A DNA stretch of 64,000 nucleotides from Mycolicibacterium gilvum (GCF_900454025.1 NZ_UGQM01000001.1:682001-746000); one strand, 5' to 3'; counted from the stretch's first letter, positions 1-8,742 are shown. The notes: generated by a model not told the origin, from the sequence alone. Made by a program: numbers and translations.

Positions 1-429
1 GATGGCCGGCGGACCGTTGCTTATTCTTGCGTTGATGGCATCGGGCACGCTGATGTGCGGTTAGCTCCAGGAATGTCGCGCAAGCATGAGACCAGAGGAT
101 CGGTGTGGCCGCCGACCGCGCGCTGGCCTGGTAGTAGGGCAAACCGCGTGGCCGGTGGCTGCTCCGGCGAACATGTGCGGCCCGTCCGACGCAGGCCCGC
201 AACCGATTTTAGCTCTGTCAAGCGTTGTTCAGCCGACATCATCGCCAACTCGGATGCAGACAAGTTAGAACTCTGCGGAGTCCGACATTGTCCTACTAAG
301 ACGGCCAGTAGAAGATCACGGTATCCGACTCGACCGCCGGACACGCGACCGCGAACGGGCTGGCGACAGCGCCACCGGCCACACGGCGGCCCACAGAAGG
401 AGTTGTGATCTCTCGCCCGGAGCACGGAC
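1..429. other. No recognisable gene
   Basis: Several overlapping reading frames are open on both strands, but none has a convincing ribosome site or a protein sequence I recognise. The stretch leads into a decayed copper-ATPase gene and is probably degenerate flanking DNA. Confidence 0.4.
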
Positions 430-870
430 ATGCTGACCGACACCTCGAACGGCTCGGACACCACGGCCCCTCAGATACAGAGTCCTATCCTGAGCGAACA
501 CGACCCCCAGGCCGGACACGGCGAACACTTGGCCTACGTCGCTTAAGATAGCCCGGGCTCGGGCCATGACCGCCATGGCGGGCACGGGGACGTCCGGGGA
601 TGTGTTGCGCGGCAGGTTCTCTGGGGCAGCCTGATTTTGTCCGTACCGGTGGTGCTGTTCAGCCACATGGTCGCCGAACTGTTCGGCTACCTCGGATGGC
701 GGGCAGCGTGGTGTCGCGTGGATCGCACCGAATCTGGGGCACGCTTATCCGTCTCCGGCGGTATGCCTTTATCTCACCGGCGGGTGGGCCCGAGCTGAAG
801 TCCGTCGCCCGGGGATGATGCTGCTGATCGGTATCGCGTCAGCGTCGCGTTCATCGCGTCGGTGTGGTGC
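430..870 (+). pseudogene. Decayed 5' end of a CopB-type copper P-type ATPase
   Basis: From the ATG at 430 the translation gives a His/Gly-rich leader ([11 protein letters not shown]) and then, after an in-frame TAA near 544 and several small indels, the first membrane segment (LSVPVVLFSHMVAELFGY) and the GGMP region. Nucleotide similarity to the intact ATPase gene at 35270-37498 is obvious by eye over its first 450 bases. The copy stops after the second membrane region, so the ion-binding, phosphorylation and ATP-binding domains are missing. It is a dead partial paralogue. Confidence 0.8.
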
Positions 871-1127
871 AGGCTAACTGGCGTATCGCGTCCCGGTATC
901 CAAGCCGCCGGCGTTCGATGCAGGCCGATGCGGCGCGCGGGGTACTTGTCGACGGCACGCCCTTGCCCTACGCTTGGCCTACGGAGTTTCACCGTAGATG
1001 TGTGGGGTATGCGCCTGTCGTCCATGAGTTGTGGCTGTGCCGTCAGGCTGGCCGCGGTCACACGGATAGCCGCGTCTTGATGAAACCTCGCGGCACAACA
1101 CCTGACAACAGTGATGGAGTGAGGCAA

Positions 1128-1535
1128 ATGAGCACCGCGGCTGAAATGCTGGAAACCTACCCGCAGGATCTCGGCGGCATCGACCGTGCGGCATTGACGG
1201 CGTGCATCGAGGCGTGTATCGAATGCGCACAGGCATGTACCGCATGCGCAGATGCCTGTCTGAGTGAACAATCGGTCCAAGAGCTGACCACCTGCATTCG
1301 CACCAACCTCGATTGTGCAGATCTGTGTGAGACGACGGGTCGGGTGCTTTCGCGCCACACCGGCTACGATGCCAATCTGACCCGTTCGGTGTTGCAGGCC
1401 TGCGCCACGGCGTGTCAGTCCTGTGGCGATGAATGCGCTAGGCATGCCGAGCACCACGAGCACTGCCGAATCTGCTCCGAGGTGTGTCGGCGTTGCGGGC
1501 AGGCGTGCGAACAGCTGCTCTCATCGCTGGGCTGA
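1128..1535 (+). CDS. Four-helix-bundle copper-binding (Csp/DUF326-like) protein
   Basis: Predicted 135-residue cytosolic protein with about 18 cysteines spaced mostly as CxxxC along amphipathic helices, for example CIEACIECAQACTACADAC near residues 25-43 and a second dense group at the C-terminus (CRICSEVCRRCGQAC). This is the layout of DUF326/copper-storage (Csp) four-helix bundles, which bind many Cu(I) ions inside the bundle. The ATG at 1128 is preceded by GGAGTGAGG, so I prefer it to longer upstream openings. No signal peptide is visible, which fits a cytosolic Csp3-type protein. A CopZ-like gene lies 170 bases downstream on the same strand. Confidence 0.85.
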   Translation: MSTAAEMLETYPQDLGGIDRAALTACIEACIECAQACTACADACLSEQSVQELTTCIRTNLDCADLCETTGRVLSRHTGYDANLTRSVLQACATACQSCGDECARHAEHHEHCRICSEVCRRCGQACEQLLSSLG

Positions 1536-1703
1536 TCGCTGCGAAGCCTCCCGAGGGTAGCCAGCCTGCCGATGGCATCGTTGGCTTCTGTGATTCAGTA
1601 TGGGCCCGGCCCGCTTCTGCGGCATGACACGCAGAGCCTGACCTGCCCCGGTTTCCTAAACGAAGTGAGCTGGCCGATCGTCCCCATGAGGAGGAATACA
1701 CCA

Positions 1704-1915
1704 ATGGCCACAGCGGAATACGCGTCTCCGGGATGACATGCGGTCACTGTGAGATGTCGGTCCGCGAGGAAGTCAGATCCCTCGGCGGCGTCAAGCATGT
1801 CGAGGTGAGCGCTGCCACCGGCGAACTGGTCGTCACCAGTGAGGAGCCCATCGCCGATGCGGCCATAATGGCGGCCGTAGACGAGTCCGGATATACCGCC
1901 GTGCGGATGACATGA
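1704..1915 (+). pseudogene. CopZ-like HMA copper chaperone with N-terminal frameshift
   Basis: The ribosome site AGGAGG (about 1689-1694) precedes ATG 1704, which starts MATAEY and then runs into TGA at 1734. Inserting one C after TAC (about 1721) restores the usual reading MATAEYRVSGMTCGHC. The rest of the domain, from ATG 1733 to 1915, is intact in the other frame: GMTCGHC metal-binding loop, betaalphabetabetaalphabeta fold and the GYTAVR end. The mini-ORF stop overlaps ATG 1733 (ATGA), so a 60-residue product could still be made by coupling, but it would lack the first beta strand. I judge it a recent frameshift; a sequencing error is the main alternative. Confidence 0.7.
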
Positions 1916-2523
1916 GTACCGTCCAGGTAGTGTCCACAGCGGCGGCACGCCACGATGGCACACTCAGCCGAAACCAGCCCAGGTGCTGACGCGGGTGGCG
2001 CTTACTTATTGACAAGCGTCGAGAACGGCAGCTCTCTGGCACGGCTCCCCATGGCGATTCAGGGAGGCTGCAACCGCTCGAATGGCGCCGGGGGCGGGTG
2101 ACGCTCCGGACGCTTCCAGCGCCCTTCGAAAGCCGCCTCGGTATCTGCAGCCGTGGCAGTTTGCCACGAACGACACGGCTATACGCGAACTTTCGGTATC
2201 TGTCTCAGGAAGTACTTTCGCTATCTACTATTTAGGTTAGTATGTGTCGGGGCGGCTGGGGCGCCGGTCCGATCTCCCTAGCTCGGGTGGCGCCTCAGTC
2301 GTTCCTTACATGCCAGCCGGCGCTGATGCGAGGGCCGTCGAGGTCACGAGAAGCATTGTCGCTCTTGCCTGTCGGTGCAAATCTGAACCGGGTCCCTTCG
2401 CCTCGAAGTTCATGCGACCGATTACTGGACGCCTTCCGCGTGCGGTGCCGCATCTGGTAAGCATGGTCGTAGAAGTACGTAGCAGCTGCGTATGCCTGCG
2501 GCGGCGTAAAGAATGGACAGGCA
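1916..2523. other. Intergenic region with a putative operator
   Basis: I see no gene. It contains the 17-bp dyad at 2226-2242, about 280 bases before the MPT63-like gene. Confidence 0.5.
2226..2242. promoter_or_regulatory. TACTA-N7-TAGTA dyad (putative operator, site A)
   Basis: The sequence reads TACTA TTTAGGT TAGTA. The same 5-7-5 dyad recurs at 6701, 22976, 35160, 39513 and 39544, each upstream of a metal, transport or stress gene. The regulator is unknown. The half-site resembles those of BlaI/CopY-type winged-helix repressors, but that link is inference. Confidence 0.5.
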
Positions 2524-3105
2524 GTGCGAAATATCGTGATTGTGATGGCGGCGGCCGCAGCGATGATGCTGTTGGTGGGCACCGGCATACCAGCCGCGTT
2601 TGCAGCGGCGAAGTGTCCTCACATGTTCGGCTCCCAACAGCGAGTGGCTGACGCCGGTGCGCCGGTGGTGCAAGAGTGGACAGCCATCGATCTGCAGCGA
2701 GGCGCCGACCTCCTGCCTGGATATTCGGCAGTCGGCAAGCTGTGGGAGGCAGGCGTGTCGGTGAGCGCCATGAACGGAGCGGTCACACCGATCATCCCCA
2801 ATTTTCAGGCCGTATCGCGTTCCGGCGTCCGGTATCCGGCGCTCTGGCAGGTGCCCAGCCCCAACGGAATCCCCAGTACGACCCTTGCAGACGGACAGAC
2901 CTCGACGGGCAAACTGTACTTCGACGTCACCGCTGACGACCCTGTTGCCCTGATCTATACCACCGGCACGCCACGACCTGTGATGATGTGGTGCTGCAGC
3001 GGACCCATGCTCGACATGCAAATGGGGCCGGGCATGCAGATGGGCGATTGCCAGTGTAAGGAATCGGCAACGCCGTGTGCGTGCTGCGAACTCCAGGCGA
3101 CCTAG
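2524..3105 (+). CDS. Secreted MPT63/DUF1942-like protein with Cys/Met-rich tail
   Basis: 193 residues. An N-terminal signal peptide (about residues 1-28, ending near AAFAAAK) is followed by an MPT63-type immunoglobulin-like core: VQEWTAIDLQ, GYSAVGKLWEA, VTPIIPNFQA, PALWQVPSPNGI, STGKLYFDVTADDP. After the usual end of this fold (about residue 150) comes an extra tail of about 40 residues with MMWCCS, Met/Gly-rich MDMQMGPGMQMGDCQC and CACC. That tail is a plausible soft-metal ligand set and is not typical of MPT63. The GTG start at 2524 gives a clean signal peptide. The product is probably exported by Sec and may bind copper outside the membrane. Confidence 0.75.
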   Translation: MRNIVIVMAAAAAMMLLVGTGIPAAFAAAKCPHMFGSQQRVADAGAPVVQEWTAIDLQRGADLLPGYSAVGKLWEAGVSVSAMNGAVTPIIPNFQAVSRSGVRYPALWQVPSPNGIPSTTLADGQTSTGKLYFDVTADDPVALIYTTGTPRPVMMWCCSGPMLDMQMGPGMQMGDCQCKESATPCACCELQAT

Positions 3106-3418
3106 CCGCATGGAACATTTCGTCGTCTGGCCAGAAACGAGGAGTCCCAAGGACGATCGGGGACCGTGTCGAATTATTCGCGAGCTCGAATGCCCGAGGC
3201 CTTTATATCAGCAGGGCCTGACCCGGCCTCAAGCGTCTTCTACGTGGTGGAGTATCCACGTGCCCGCCCATCGAAGCGCCGGCAACGAGAGCAGTGGTCG
3301 CGTATCGGGGCGCGACCTGGCGAGCTCAACACTCCCACGACCATCGGACTACGGAACAGCGTGGTAGCGAGCACGCGAACGCACAAGGAAACAAGACAGT
3401 AGGAGAGGTGGCCGCAGA
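3106..3418. other. Intergenic, nothing recognised
   Basis: There are open frames but no recognisable protein. A ribosome site for the next gene (AGGAGAGG) lies near its end. Confidence 0.4.
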
Positions 3419-3697
3419 ATGCATGGCGATGACGGGTGGATGTGGCATGACGGCTGGAGCTGGGGCGGCTGGGCGTTAATGGTTATCGCGATGGTGTTGG
3501 TGTTGGCGGCGATCCTCACGGTCGTGGTGCTGGCCATGCGCTTTCTGACTCGTAACAGCACTTCCTCGCCGCCTCGTTACTCACCCTTCGGCCCGGCCGA
3601 AGATGTGCTCGCCGAACGCTACGCGCAGGGTGAATTGGATCACGACGAGTACCGTCGGCGCCTCAGCGTGCTCAGGAAACATAGAGCAGCACCATGA
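3419..3697 (+). CDS. SHOCT-domain small membrane protein
   Basis: 92 residues: a Trp/His/Gly-rich N-terminus (DGWMWHDGWSWGGW), one transmembrane helix (about residues 18-42), then a short C-terminal oligomerisation (SHOCT) domain, AEDVLAERYAQGELDHDEYRRRLSVL. AGGAGAGG precedes the ATG. A second protein of the same design is at 44529-44786. Such genes are common in copper and heavy-metal clusters, but the molecular role is not known. Confidence 0.75.
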   Translation: MHGDDGWMWHDGWSWGGWALMVIAMVLVLAAILTVVVLAMRFLTRNSTSSPPRYSPFGPAEDVLAERYAQGELDHDEYRRRLSVLRKHRAAP

Positions 3698-3799
3698 ACG
3701 GCTTTCGTCTGGCGCTTGGGAAGTCTTTTGCCTTCGGCGAGACCGGCTGTGTTCCGATGGACTCACTATGTGCCGCATCGGCTGAAGCCAATTTCAACC

Positions 3800-4921
3800 A
3801 TGAGTAAAAGGGGAGTTCCGCTACATCCGATAGCCCTAGTCGTGACGCTGGCAATGGCATTGACGGGTTGCTCAGGCGAAGCGGATGGACCCGCGAGACA
3901 GGAAGGCGCATCGCCCGAGCCAGCTGGCAGCGTAACCGGCTCGGTATGGGTAGCAGATGAGGACGGCGACAGCATCACGGTCATCGACGCGTCGACGAAC
4001 GCCGTGATCGCCACGCTCGACGGGATCGAGGAGCCGCACAACGTTCAAATGGGCCCTGGCGGGGACACCGTGTACGCGGTCAGCGGTAGCGAAAATCTGT
4101 TGGTGGCGATCGACGCAGCGACATTTGCGGTCAAGGCAACCGCCCCAACCGGTGCAGAGCCTGCGCACGTCATCGAAGCCAACGGCAAGGTCTACGTGAC
4201 CAATGCGGCAGATGGCACCGTGTCGGTGTACCGGGCCCCTGAACTGCAGCCGACCGGCCGCATCACGCTTGGCGGGATGCCGCACGGTCTGCGACCCGCC
4301 GGCGACGGCTCAATCATCGTCGTGGCCAACACCATGGCCGGCGCGCTCGATGTGATCGACCCCGCCACTGACACGCTGTTGGGCGCGGTTCCCGTGGGCG
4401 CGGGCCCGGCTCAGGTGGCCGTCACCGCCGATGGCCGCTACGCCTACACAGGAATCAGTGATCCGTCGTCGGTGGCGAAGGTGGATCTGGCTACTCGGAC
4501 GGTGGTCGGTACCGTATCCGTGCCGACCCCGCCAGTCCAGGTCTTTCTGGCTCCCGATGGAGAAACCGTCGTGTCCGCAGACCAGGGCACACGCGACCAG
4601 CCGGGAAACACCGCGTCGGTGATCGACACCCATTCAATGACCGTGCGCAGCAGAGTAAACACCGGTTCCGGACCCCACGGTGTCGTTATCGATGACACAA
4701 GCACACGGGCATGGGTGACCAACAGCTACAGCGACACAGTCTCGGTTATCGAATTAGCCACGTCCTCGGTGGCGGCAACGGTTCCAACCGGCGCCGAACC
4801 CACCGGCATCAGCTATTCAATCCGCCGCCCCGCACCGGGCGCGTCCACAACCACGACATTGAAGTTGCCAGAACCGGCTACCAGCAGTCAAGAAGAGTCG
4901 CCCGACGACCATGGGCATTAG
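3800..4921 (+). CDS. YVTN-type beta-propeller lipoprotein
   Basis: About 373 residues from the ATG at 3800. That start gives a proper lipoprotein signal (MSKRG, hydrophobic stretch, lipobox LTGC at residues 19-22), whereas the 28-residue-longer open frame does not. The body is a run of roughly 42-residue blades with the repeat VDxATxxVxxTVPxGxxP and YVTN-like strands (VYVTNAADGTVSVY, AWVTNSYSDTVSVIEL), matching seven-bladed YVTN/lactonase-like propellers. It ends DDHGH. It would be anchored outside the cell membrane. Its ligand is unknown; its place among metal genes suggests a periplasmic metal or stress role, which is inference. Confidence 0.8.
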   Translation: MSKRGVPLHPIALVVTLAMALTGCSGEADGPARQEGASPEPAGSVTGSVWVADEDGDSITVIDASTNAVIATLDGIEEPHNVQMGPGGDTVYAVSGSENLLVAIDAATFAVKATAPTGAEPAHVIEANGKVYVTNAADGTVSVYRAPELQPTGRITLGGMPHGLRPAGDGSIIVVANTMAGALDVIDPATDTLLGAVPVGAGPAQVAVTADGRYAYTGISDPSSVAKVDLATRTVVGTVSVPTPPVQVFLAPDGETVVSADQGTRDQPGNTASVIDTHSMTVRSRVNTGSGPHGVVIDDTSTRAWVTNSYSDTVSVIELATSSVAATVPTGAEPTGISYSIRRPAPGASTTTTLKLPEPATSSQEESPDDHGH

Positions 4922-5065
4922 CCACAGACCACACCGACTGCAGTTTGACAGGCGTTCAAATCGGTCGCGGCCAGCGACGGGCTTGCACGCATCGCATGAC
5001 CACACCACTCGCCACAGGTGGACCGACCGGAAGACATACTAACGAGGTATCAGCAGCACCGGGCA

Positions 5066-5228
5066 TTACACCACTGCCGCACTCATCATGTGATCAAGAC
5101 TCTTCATCACCGGGCTCGAAGGCTGGACTGATCACCAGCTCCCCGACGGCACCAAAGTGCTGCGCGCTCTCCGCGGGCACCTGTACGAGGCCAGCCCTCC
5201 CACGGGCCGTGTCATTCCGTCTGTGTAA
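5066..5228 (+). pseudogene. C-terminal relic of a 13E12-repeat/HNH protein
   Basis: The end of an HNH domain (CRTHHVIKT) is followed, after a one-base frame slip near 5100, by FITGLEGWTDHQLPDGTKVL and a stop at 5226-5228. This matches the C-terminus of the DUF222/13E12-repeat HNH proteins that are abundant in mycobacteria. No start or upstream domain remains. Confidence 0.55.
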
Positions 5229-5342
5229 GGCCGGGGTAGTCCATCAGCGGAGCGCCGTTCGGGCAGACAGTAAGGATGTTTTGCGGGCAAGACCACGTCA
5301 GGTGGCGGGTACGGCGGAACGCGCCTCGGCGATTGGCGGAGA

Positions 5343-5825
5343 CGTTTACCGCTGAGACGCCTACCGCCGAGTTGGATTCGCTGATCAAGGATGCGGTCAA
5401 AGAGGGAACCACGATCGACGGCGCTGATGGTTTGCGAAACGAGTTGACCAAGGCCGTGCTGGAACGCGCGCTGAACTCGGAGCTGACCCATATCTTCGGG
5501 TATGAGGCCGGCGATCCGGCAGGGCCTGGCTCGGGTATTCTCGCGAACGGCACGACGCCGAAAACGGTGACCACGTTCAATGGTCGCGTCAAGATTGACT
5601 CGCCCCGCGACCGCACGGGTCGTTTGATCCGGCGATTTGCGGCGAAGAAAGACCGCCGGTTCGACAGCATCAATTCCATTGTGCTGTCGCTGTATCCGCG
5701 CGGCATAGCTACCCCCGATATCATGATGCACCTGGCCGAGGTGTACGCGTGTCGGTGTCGCGGGGAGCGGATCTCCAATTCTTACCGAGGTCGCGGTCGA
5801 TGAAATCAAGGCTTTGCACTCGACA
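5343..5825 (+). pseudogene. IS256-family transposase fragment
   Basis: The translation carries the N-terminal third of a Transposase_mut protein: LTKAVLERALNSELTHIFGYEAGDP, TPKTVTTFNGRVKIDSPRDR, and SIVLSLYPRGIATPDIMMHLAEVY. Near 5745 the frame shifts (continuing as VSVSR in another frame), and the sequence stops before the catalytic Asp/Glu region. It is a dead relic, unrelated in detail to the intact IS256 copies at 26871 and 45162. Confidence 0.75.
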
Positions 5826-6052
5826 CAGCGAGGGCACGATGTTCCTGCAGGACGTCGTCATCGAGCTGGGTAACCGCGGGGTTCGCTCGCCGTCTTCATC
5901 CTCGTCGGGTCGTCATTGCCTACTGAGCGCGAGCCACATCGCAAGTTCGCGCCGCGGGGCGACACGCCGGAACGTTCGTTTTCTAGATGTCCGACTCGTC
6001 CCGGATCGCAGGGGTGTGGTCGTCTTCGGAAACTGCGGCCGACGCGCTGTGG

Positions 6053-6409
6053 CTATGGGTGACTGCTTGCATTACCGTCGTGGCCGGTCTTGGAATGCGG
6101 AACCGGTTGGGGGGGCAGAGTCCCCGGATCCCGCCCCAGGCGGGCGCATTCCGCGGGTGTAGTGCAGGGCCGCCCCAGCACCGCTGGTACGTCGGGGTTC
6201 CCGGGGATGGCGCCTTGCGGTGTTCTGGGAACGAGGTGGGGCACACACGTCCCGGTCAACGGATCTGGTTCCTCGCCGGATACACACGGTTGCGCTGACG
6301 CGGTCGGCTCGCTGTTCACAGCCGGGACCAGGGCCAACAGGAGGAGCCCAGCAGCGGCTGCAATCCACGCCCTCACAAAAAGCCGCCGCACGGGATTGTC
6401 GATAGCCAT
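6053..6409 (-). CDS. Small secreted protein, Ibp1-like family
   Basis: 118 residues starting MAIDN at 6409. The signal peptide (RLFVRAWIAAAAGLLLLALVPAV) is followed by a Cys/Pro-rich mature part: PCVSGEEPDP, CVPHLVP, IPGNPDVPAV, PCTTPAEC, LGRDPG, PQPVPH. Four mature-region cysteines could form two disulfides. It is clearly homologous to the product at 59275-59661. Mycobacterial proteins of this look are often labelled intersectin-EH binding protein Ibp1, a name I would not take as function. The longer open frame to 6478 adds residues before a typical MAIDN start, so I rejected it. Confidence 0.7.
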   Translation of the reverse strand: MAIDNPVRRLFVRAWIAAAAGLLLLALVPAVNSEPTASAQPCVSGEEPDPLTGTCVPHLVPRTPQGAIPGNPDVPAVLGRPCTTPAECARLGRDPGTLPPQPVPHSKTGHDGNASSHP

Positions 6410-7115
6410 CACGATGCTTTCTGCCGTTGAGGCCCGCTGGAAGTTTCCATTGGGTGACCTAGTACTAACAATGTCCATATTAGCGATGGTGGCGTCCCGC
6501 GCAAGGCCGTCAACGGACGTCTGCGAGGCGGCCCCTCACCGGTTGCGCCCTGCTCAGACATGACGGCTTAGTCCTAGGCCTGCCAACGGCTCCGAAATGC
6601 GCCGGAACAAACTGAGCGCATCGCACCACGTCCCGATCTCCGTACGTGTCCGTGCGCACCCTTGAGGTACTATTTGCATCATCAGTACGTGACATATCAG
6701 TACTATCTGTACCAGTACTAGAGCCATTAGGGGAACCTTAATAACCGCGCCAGCCCGCACCTGCGCATCGACGTCCCCGACGGCGGTTGAGTTGTTGCAA
6801 AACGGGGCCGCTACGCGGGGCATTGCGATCGAGGAGACTATGCCAACACCGCACTGGGATCCGGTAAGTGCGTCGTCTCTATGAGGACAACCAGCGAAGC
6901 GTTTTGCGAGATCTAACATGATGTGAGCAGGTACCTTGGGACTGGCGGTCGGTCGGTCGCCACGAGTCGAAGTTGGGCTCGCCAGTGGCCGGGCGGTTGA
7001 AGCAATGAGAGCTTTCGGCGCCGCATGGTGATCAGAAGTCCTCTTGCCGGTGTCGCACTTCTAAGTCACAGTCGTTGTTCATACACACAGAATGCATACA
7101 TCGAGGGGACGTCAG
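6410..7115. other. Intergenic region with a cluster of AGTACT-type repeats
   Basis: I see no convincing gene; an open frame at 6554-6919 on the minus strand has no support. Positions 6668-6720 hold several overlapping TACT/AGTA elements, including the 17-bp dyad at 6701-6717. These could control the minus-strand secreted protein (start 6409) or the DUF5676 gene (start 7116). Confidence 0.45.
6701..6717. promoter_or_regulatory. TACTA-N7-CAGTA dyad (putative operator, site B)
   Basis: The sequence reads TACTA TCTGTAC CAGTA. It sits in a cluster with a wider-spaced relative at 6668-6687 (TACTA-N10-CAGTA) and another half-site at 6715-6720. It is the same motif family as sites A and C-F. Confidence 0.45.
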
Positions 7116-7412
7116 GTGATTAACAAGAGGTTGAGCATCACGCGCGTGAGCTCAGCATTGGCGGTGTTCGGCGTCATAACCTACGTGCTCTGCTTCATCT
7201 GGCGGGCTCTGGCGCACTCGACGTTTACCGACAGTGCCTTTGCCGCCGCATTTCCCGGCTTCAGCTGGAGTGTCGTCGGATTCTTGACCGGCATGGGCTG
7301 GAGCATCGTCTACAGCGTGTACGCCGGGGTGGTGTTCGTCTGGGCATATAACCTGTGCTGCCGCGTCACGGTCGACCGTCGTTCGCGTGCCGAACACCAG
7401 AGCGTCCGTTAA
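7116..7412 (+). CDS. DUF5676-like small membrane protein
   Basis: From the GTG at 7116 (AGGGGAC about 9 bases upstream) the product is 98 residues, starting VINKRLSITRVSSALAVFG. It has two predicted membrane helices (about residues 8-30 and 52-80) separated by a FPGFSWSVVGFLTGMGWSIVYSVYAG segment typical of DUF5676. An ATG at 7092 would add eight residues but lacks a ribosome site. DUF5676 proteins often sit beside heavy-metal ATPases and DUF2933/SHOCT proteins. Their function is unknown. Confidence 0.65.
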   Translation: MINKRLSITRVSSALAVFGVITYVLCFIWRALAHSTFTDSAFAAAFPGFSWSVVGFLTGMGWSIVYSVYAGVVFVWAYNLCCRVTVDRRSRAEHQSVR

Positions 7413-7928
7413 AAGCGGCACTGTCCGGCGCAAAGCTGTTGGCTCCGCAACCGTGGTAAGCGAACCAGCAAACCACGGCGCAAGCACTAGCAATAGTCGT
7501 CGATCAGCCCGACTCATGTGGACTTCCAACGAAATTGGAGAAGTTCTGCGCGGCCTGGCATCGTCGGATACTTCAGTACTACCGGAATCCGATCGGCACA
7601 TGTAGTCCACACCCGTGGCTGGTCATTGTCGCGTGTTCGACCGCGCAAGGCTCGGGCACCGTCTTTCATTCTCGGTCGACGGCGGATTTGCTGCCCGGAT
7701 ACGGCTGGACCAAAATCCTCTTCGACCCTGGGCCCACCGCCCACTCTGACTGAACCGGGCAGCTGAGGGCGCGGATTGGCCTGGCTTGGTGGGAGGCTCA
7801 TCGTGCCACATTGGTGCTCGTCGGCTGCGGCACCTCGAAGTAATCGCCATTTCGCCTCCGCTGCCCTCAACCGAGACGACGCCGAACAATTGTGCGGTGA
7901 AACAGGCAACACCATAGTCCCGCTCAAC
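7413..7928. other. Intergenic with a short gene relic
   Basis: Apart from the fragment at 7680-7753 I see no gene. Plus-strand frames here are not protein-like. Confidence 0.45.
7680..7753 (+). pseudogene. Fragment related to the relic at 31755-31923
   Basis: The frame reads ADLLPGYGWTKILFDPGPTAHSD then stop. It matches ALPGYDWTKVVFDTGLTAQFD of the membrane-protein C-terminus at 31755-31923. Both are remnants of one unidentified gene family in this island. Confidence 0.5.
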
Positions 7929-8558
7929 TCACGATCCAGACGATCGGTAGGTCTGCAACTGAAGATGGCGGCAACGATCGACAATCTCGCCGATCTCGTC
8001 AGGATCGTCGGCGAGCACAAGTAGCTCAACGTCATCGGCCGCAACCATTCCCGGCTTGAGCAGCCGTTCGCGGATCCATCGCTGCAGTCCACTCCAGTGC
8101 GCCGATCCCGCGAGCACGACCGGAAAGTGGCGGATCTTTTCGGTTTGTATCAGAGTCAAGGCCTCGAAGAGCTCATCGAGCGTTCCAAAGCCTCCCGGAA
8201 GGACTACGAACCCGTTCGCGTAGCGGACGAACATCAGTTTGCGGACAAAGAAATACTGGAAGTGAAGCTCGAGATCGACGAAGGGATTGATGCCCTGTTC
8301 TTGGGCGAGCTCTATGCCAAGGCCGATCGAACGCACGCCAGCCTCGCGTGCGCCGCGGTTGGCGGCCTCCATAATCCCGGGTCCTCCACCCGTGATGATG
8401 TCGAAACCCAGCGCGCCCAGCCGTGCAGCCAGCGCGTGCGCCAGCTTGTAGTGCGGGTGATCCGGCGGCGTGCGCGCGGAGCCGAAAACTGACACGGCGT
8501 TCGTGACGTTCGCCAAAGCCGTAAATCCGGACGTCACTTCGTCCCGGATCCGGGTCAC
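7929..8558 (-). CDS. LOG-family protein (cytokinin riboside monophosphate phosphoribohydrolase-like)
   Basis: 209 residues with a Rossmann-like fold. SVFGSAR leads the first strand, GFDIITGGGPGIMEAANRGA is the nucleotide-binding segment, and PGGFGTLDELFEALTLIQ carries the family PGGxGTxxE signature; the catalytic Arg is likely in FFVRKLMF. Length and motifs fit the TIGR00730/LOG family, which hydrolyses nucleoside 5'-monophosphates to a base and ribose 5-phosphate. The start is a GTG at 8558 and an in-frame stop lies 33 bases further upstream. The gene begins about 23 bases from the end of the transposon at 8581. Confidence 0.88.
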   Translation of the reverse strand: MTRIRDEVTSGFTALANVTNAVSVFGSARTPPDHPHYKLAHALAARLGALGFDIITGGGPGIMEAANRGAREAGVRSIGLGIELAQEQGINPFVDLELHFQYFFVRKLMFVRYANGFVVLPGGFGTLDELFEALTLIQTEKIRHFPVVLAGSAHWSGLQRWIRERLLKPGMVAADDVELLVLADDPDEIGEIVDRCRHLQLQTYRSSGS

Positions 8559-8644
8559 CCGGTCGGGGTCACCGCCGGCTGTTGCCCGTCATTGAGCGTG
8601 ACGATGTTGTCGTCATCGGTGGTGATGATGACGGATCGATGAGA

Positions 8645-8676
8645 ACAGCCCCGCTCGGTGTTTTGAGCGGGGCTGT
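8645..8676. terminator. Perfect 12-bp-arm hairpin downstream of the ATPase gene
   Basis: ACAGCCCCGCTC and GAGCGGGGCTGT are exact complements separated by eight bases. The hairpin lies just past the minus-strand ATPase stop and near the transposon end. There is no long T run, so it may be a hairpin terminator or an insulator against readthrough. Two short direct repeats (GTGGTCTCGGTGA) follow at about 8677-8730. Confidence 0.5.
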
Positions 8677-8742
8677 GGTGGTCTCGGTGACGGGATCGTC
8701 GCCGCGGTGATGCCGTGGTGGTCTCGGTGATGGGAGTCTGGT

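Noticed and set aside
774..1463. Minus-strand open frame of 229 codons
   Set aside because: It is antisense to the Cys-rich copper protein, which has a ribosome site and family pattern.
6554..6919. Minus-strand open frame of 121 codons
   Set aside because: It runs through the AGTACT repeat cluster, has no ribosome site and no protein-like domain pattern apart from a short hydrophobic stretch.
8677..8730. Short direct repeats GTGGTCTCGGTGA as a CRISPR-like array
   Set aside because: There are only two units, with no uniform spacers. They are better seen as subterminal repeats of the transposon.
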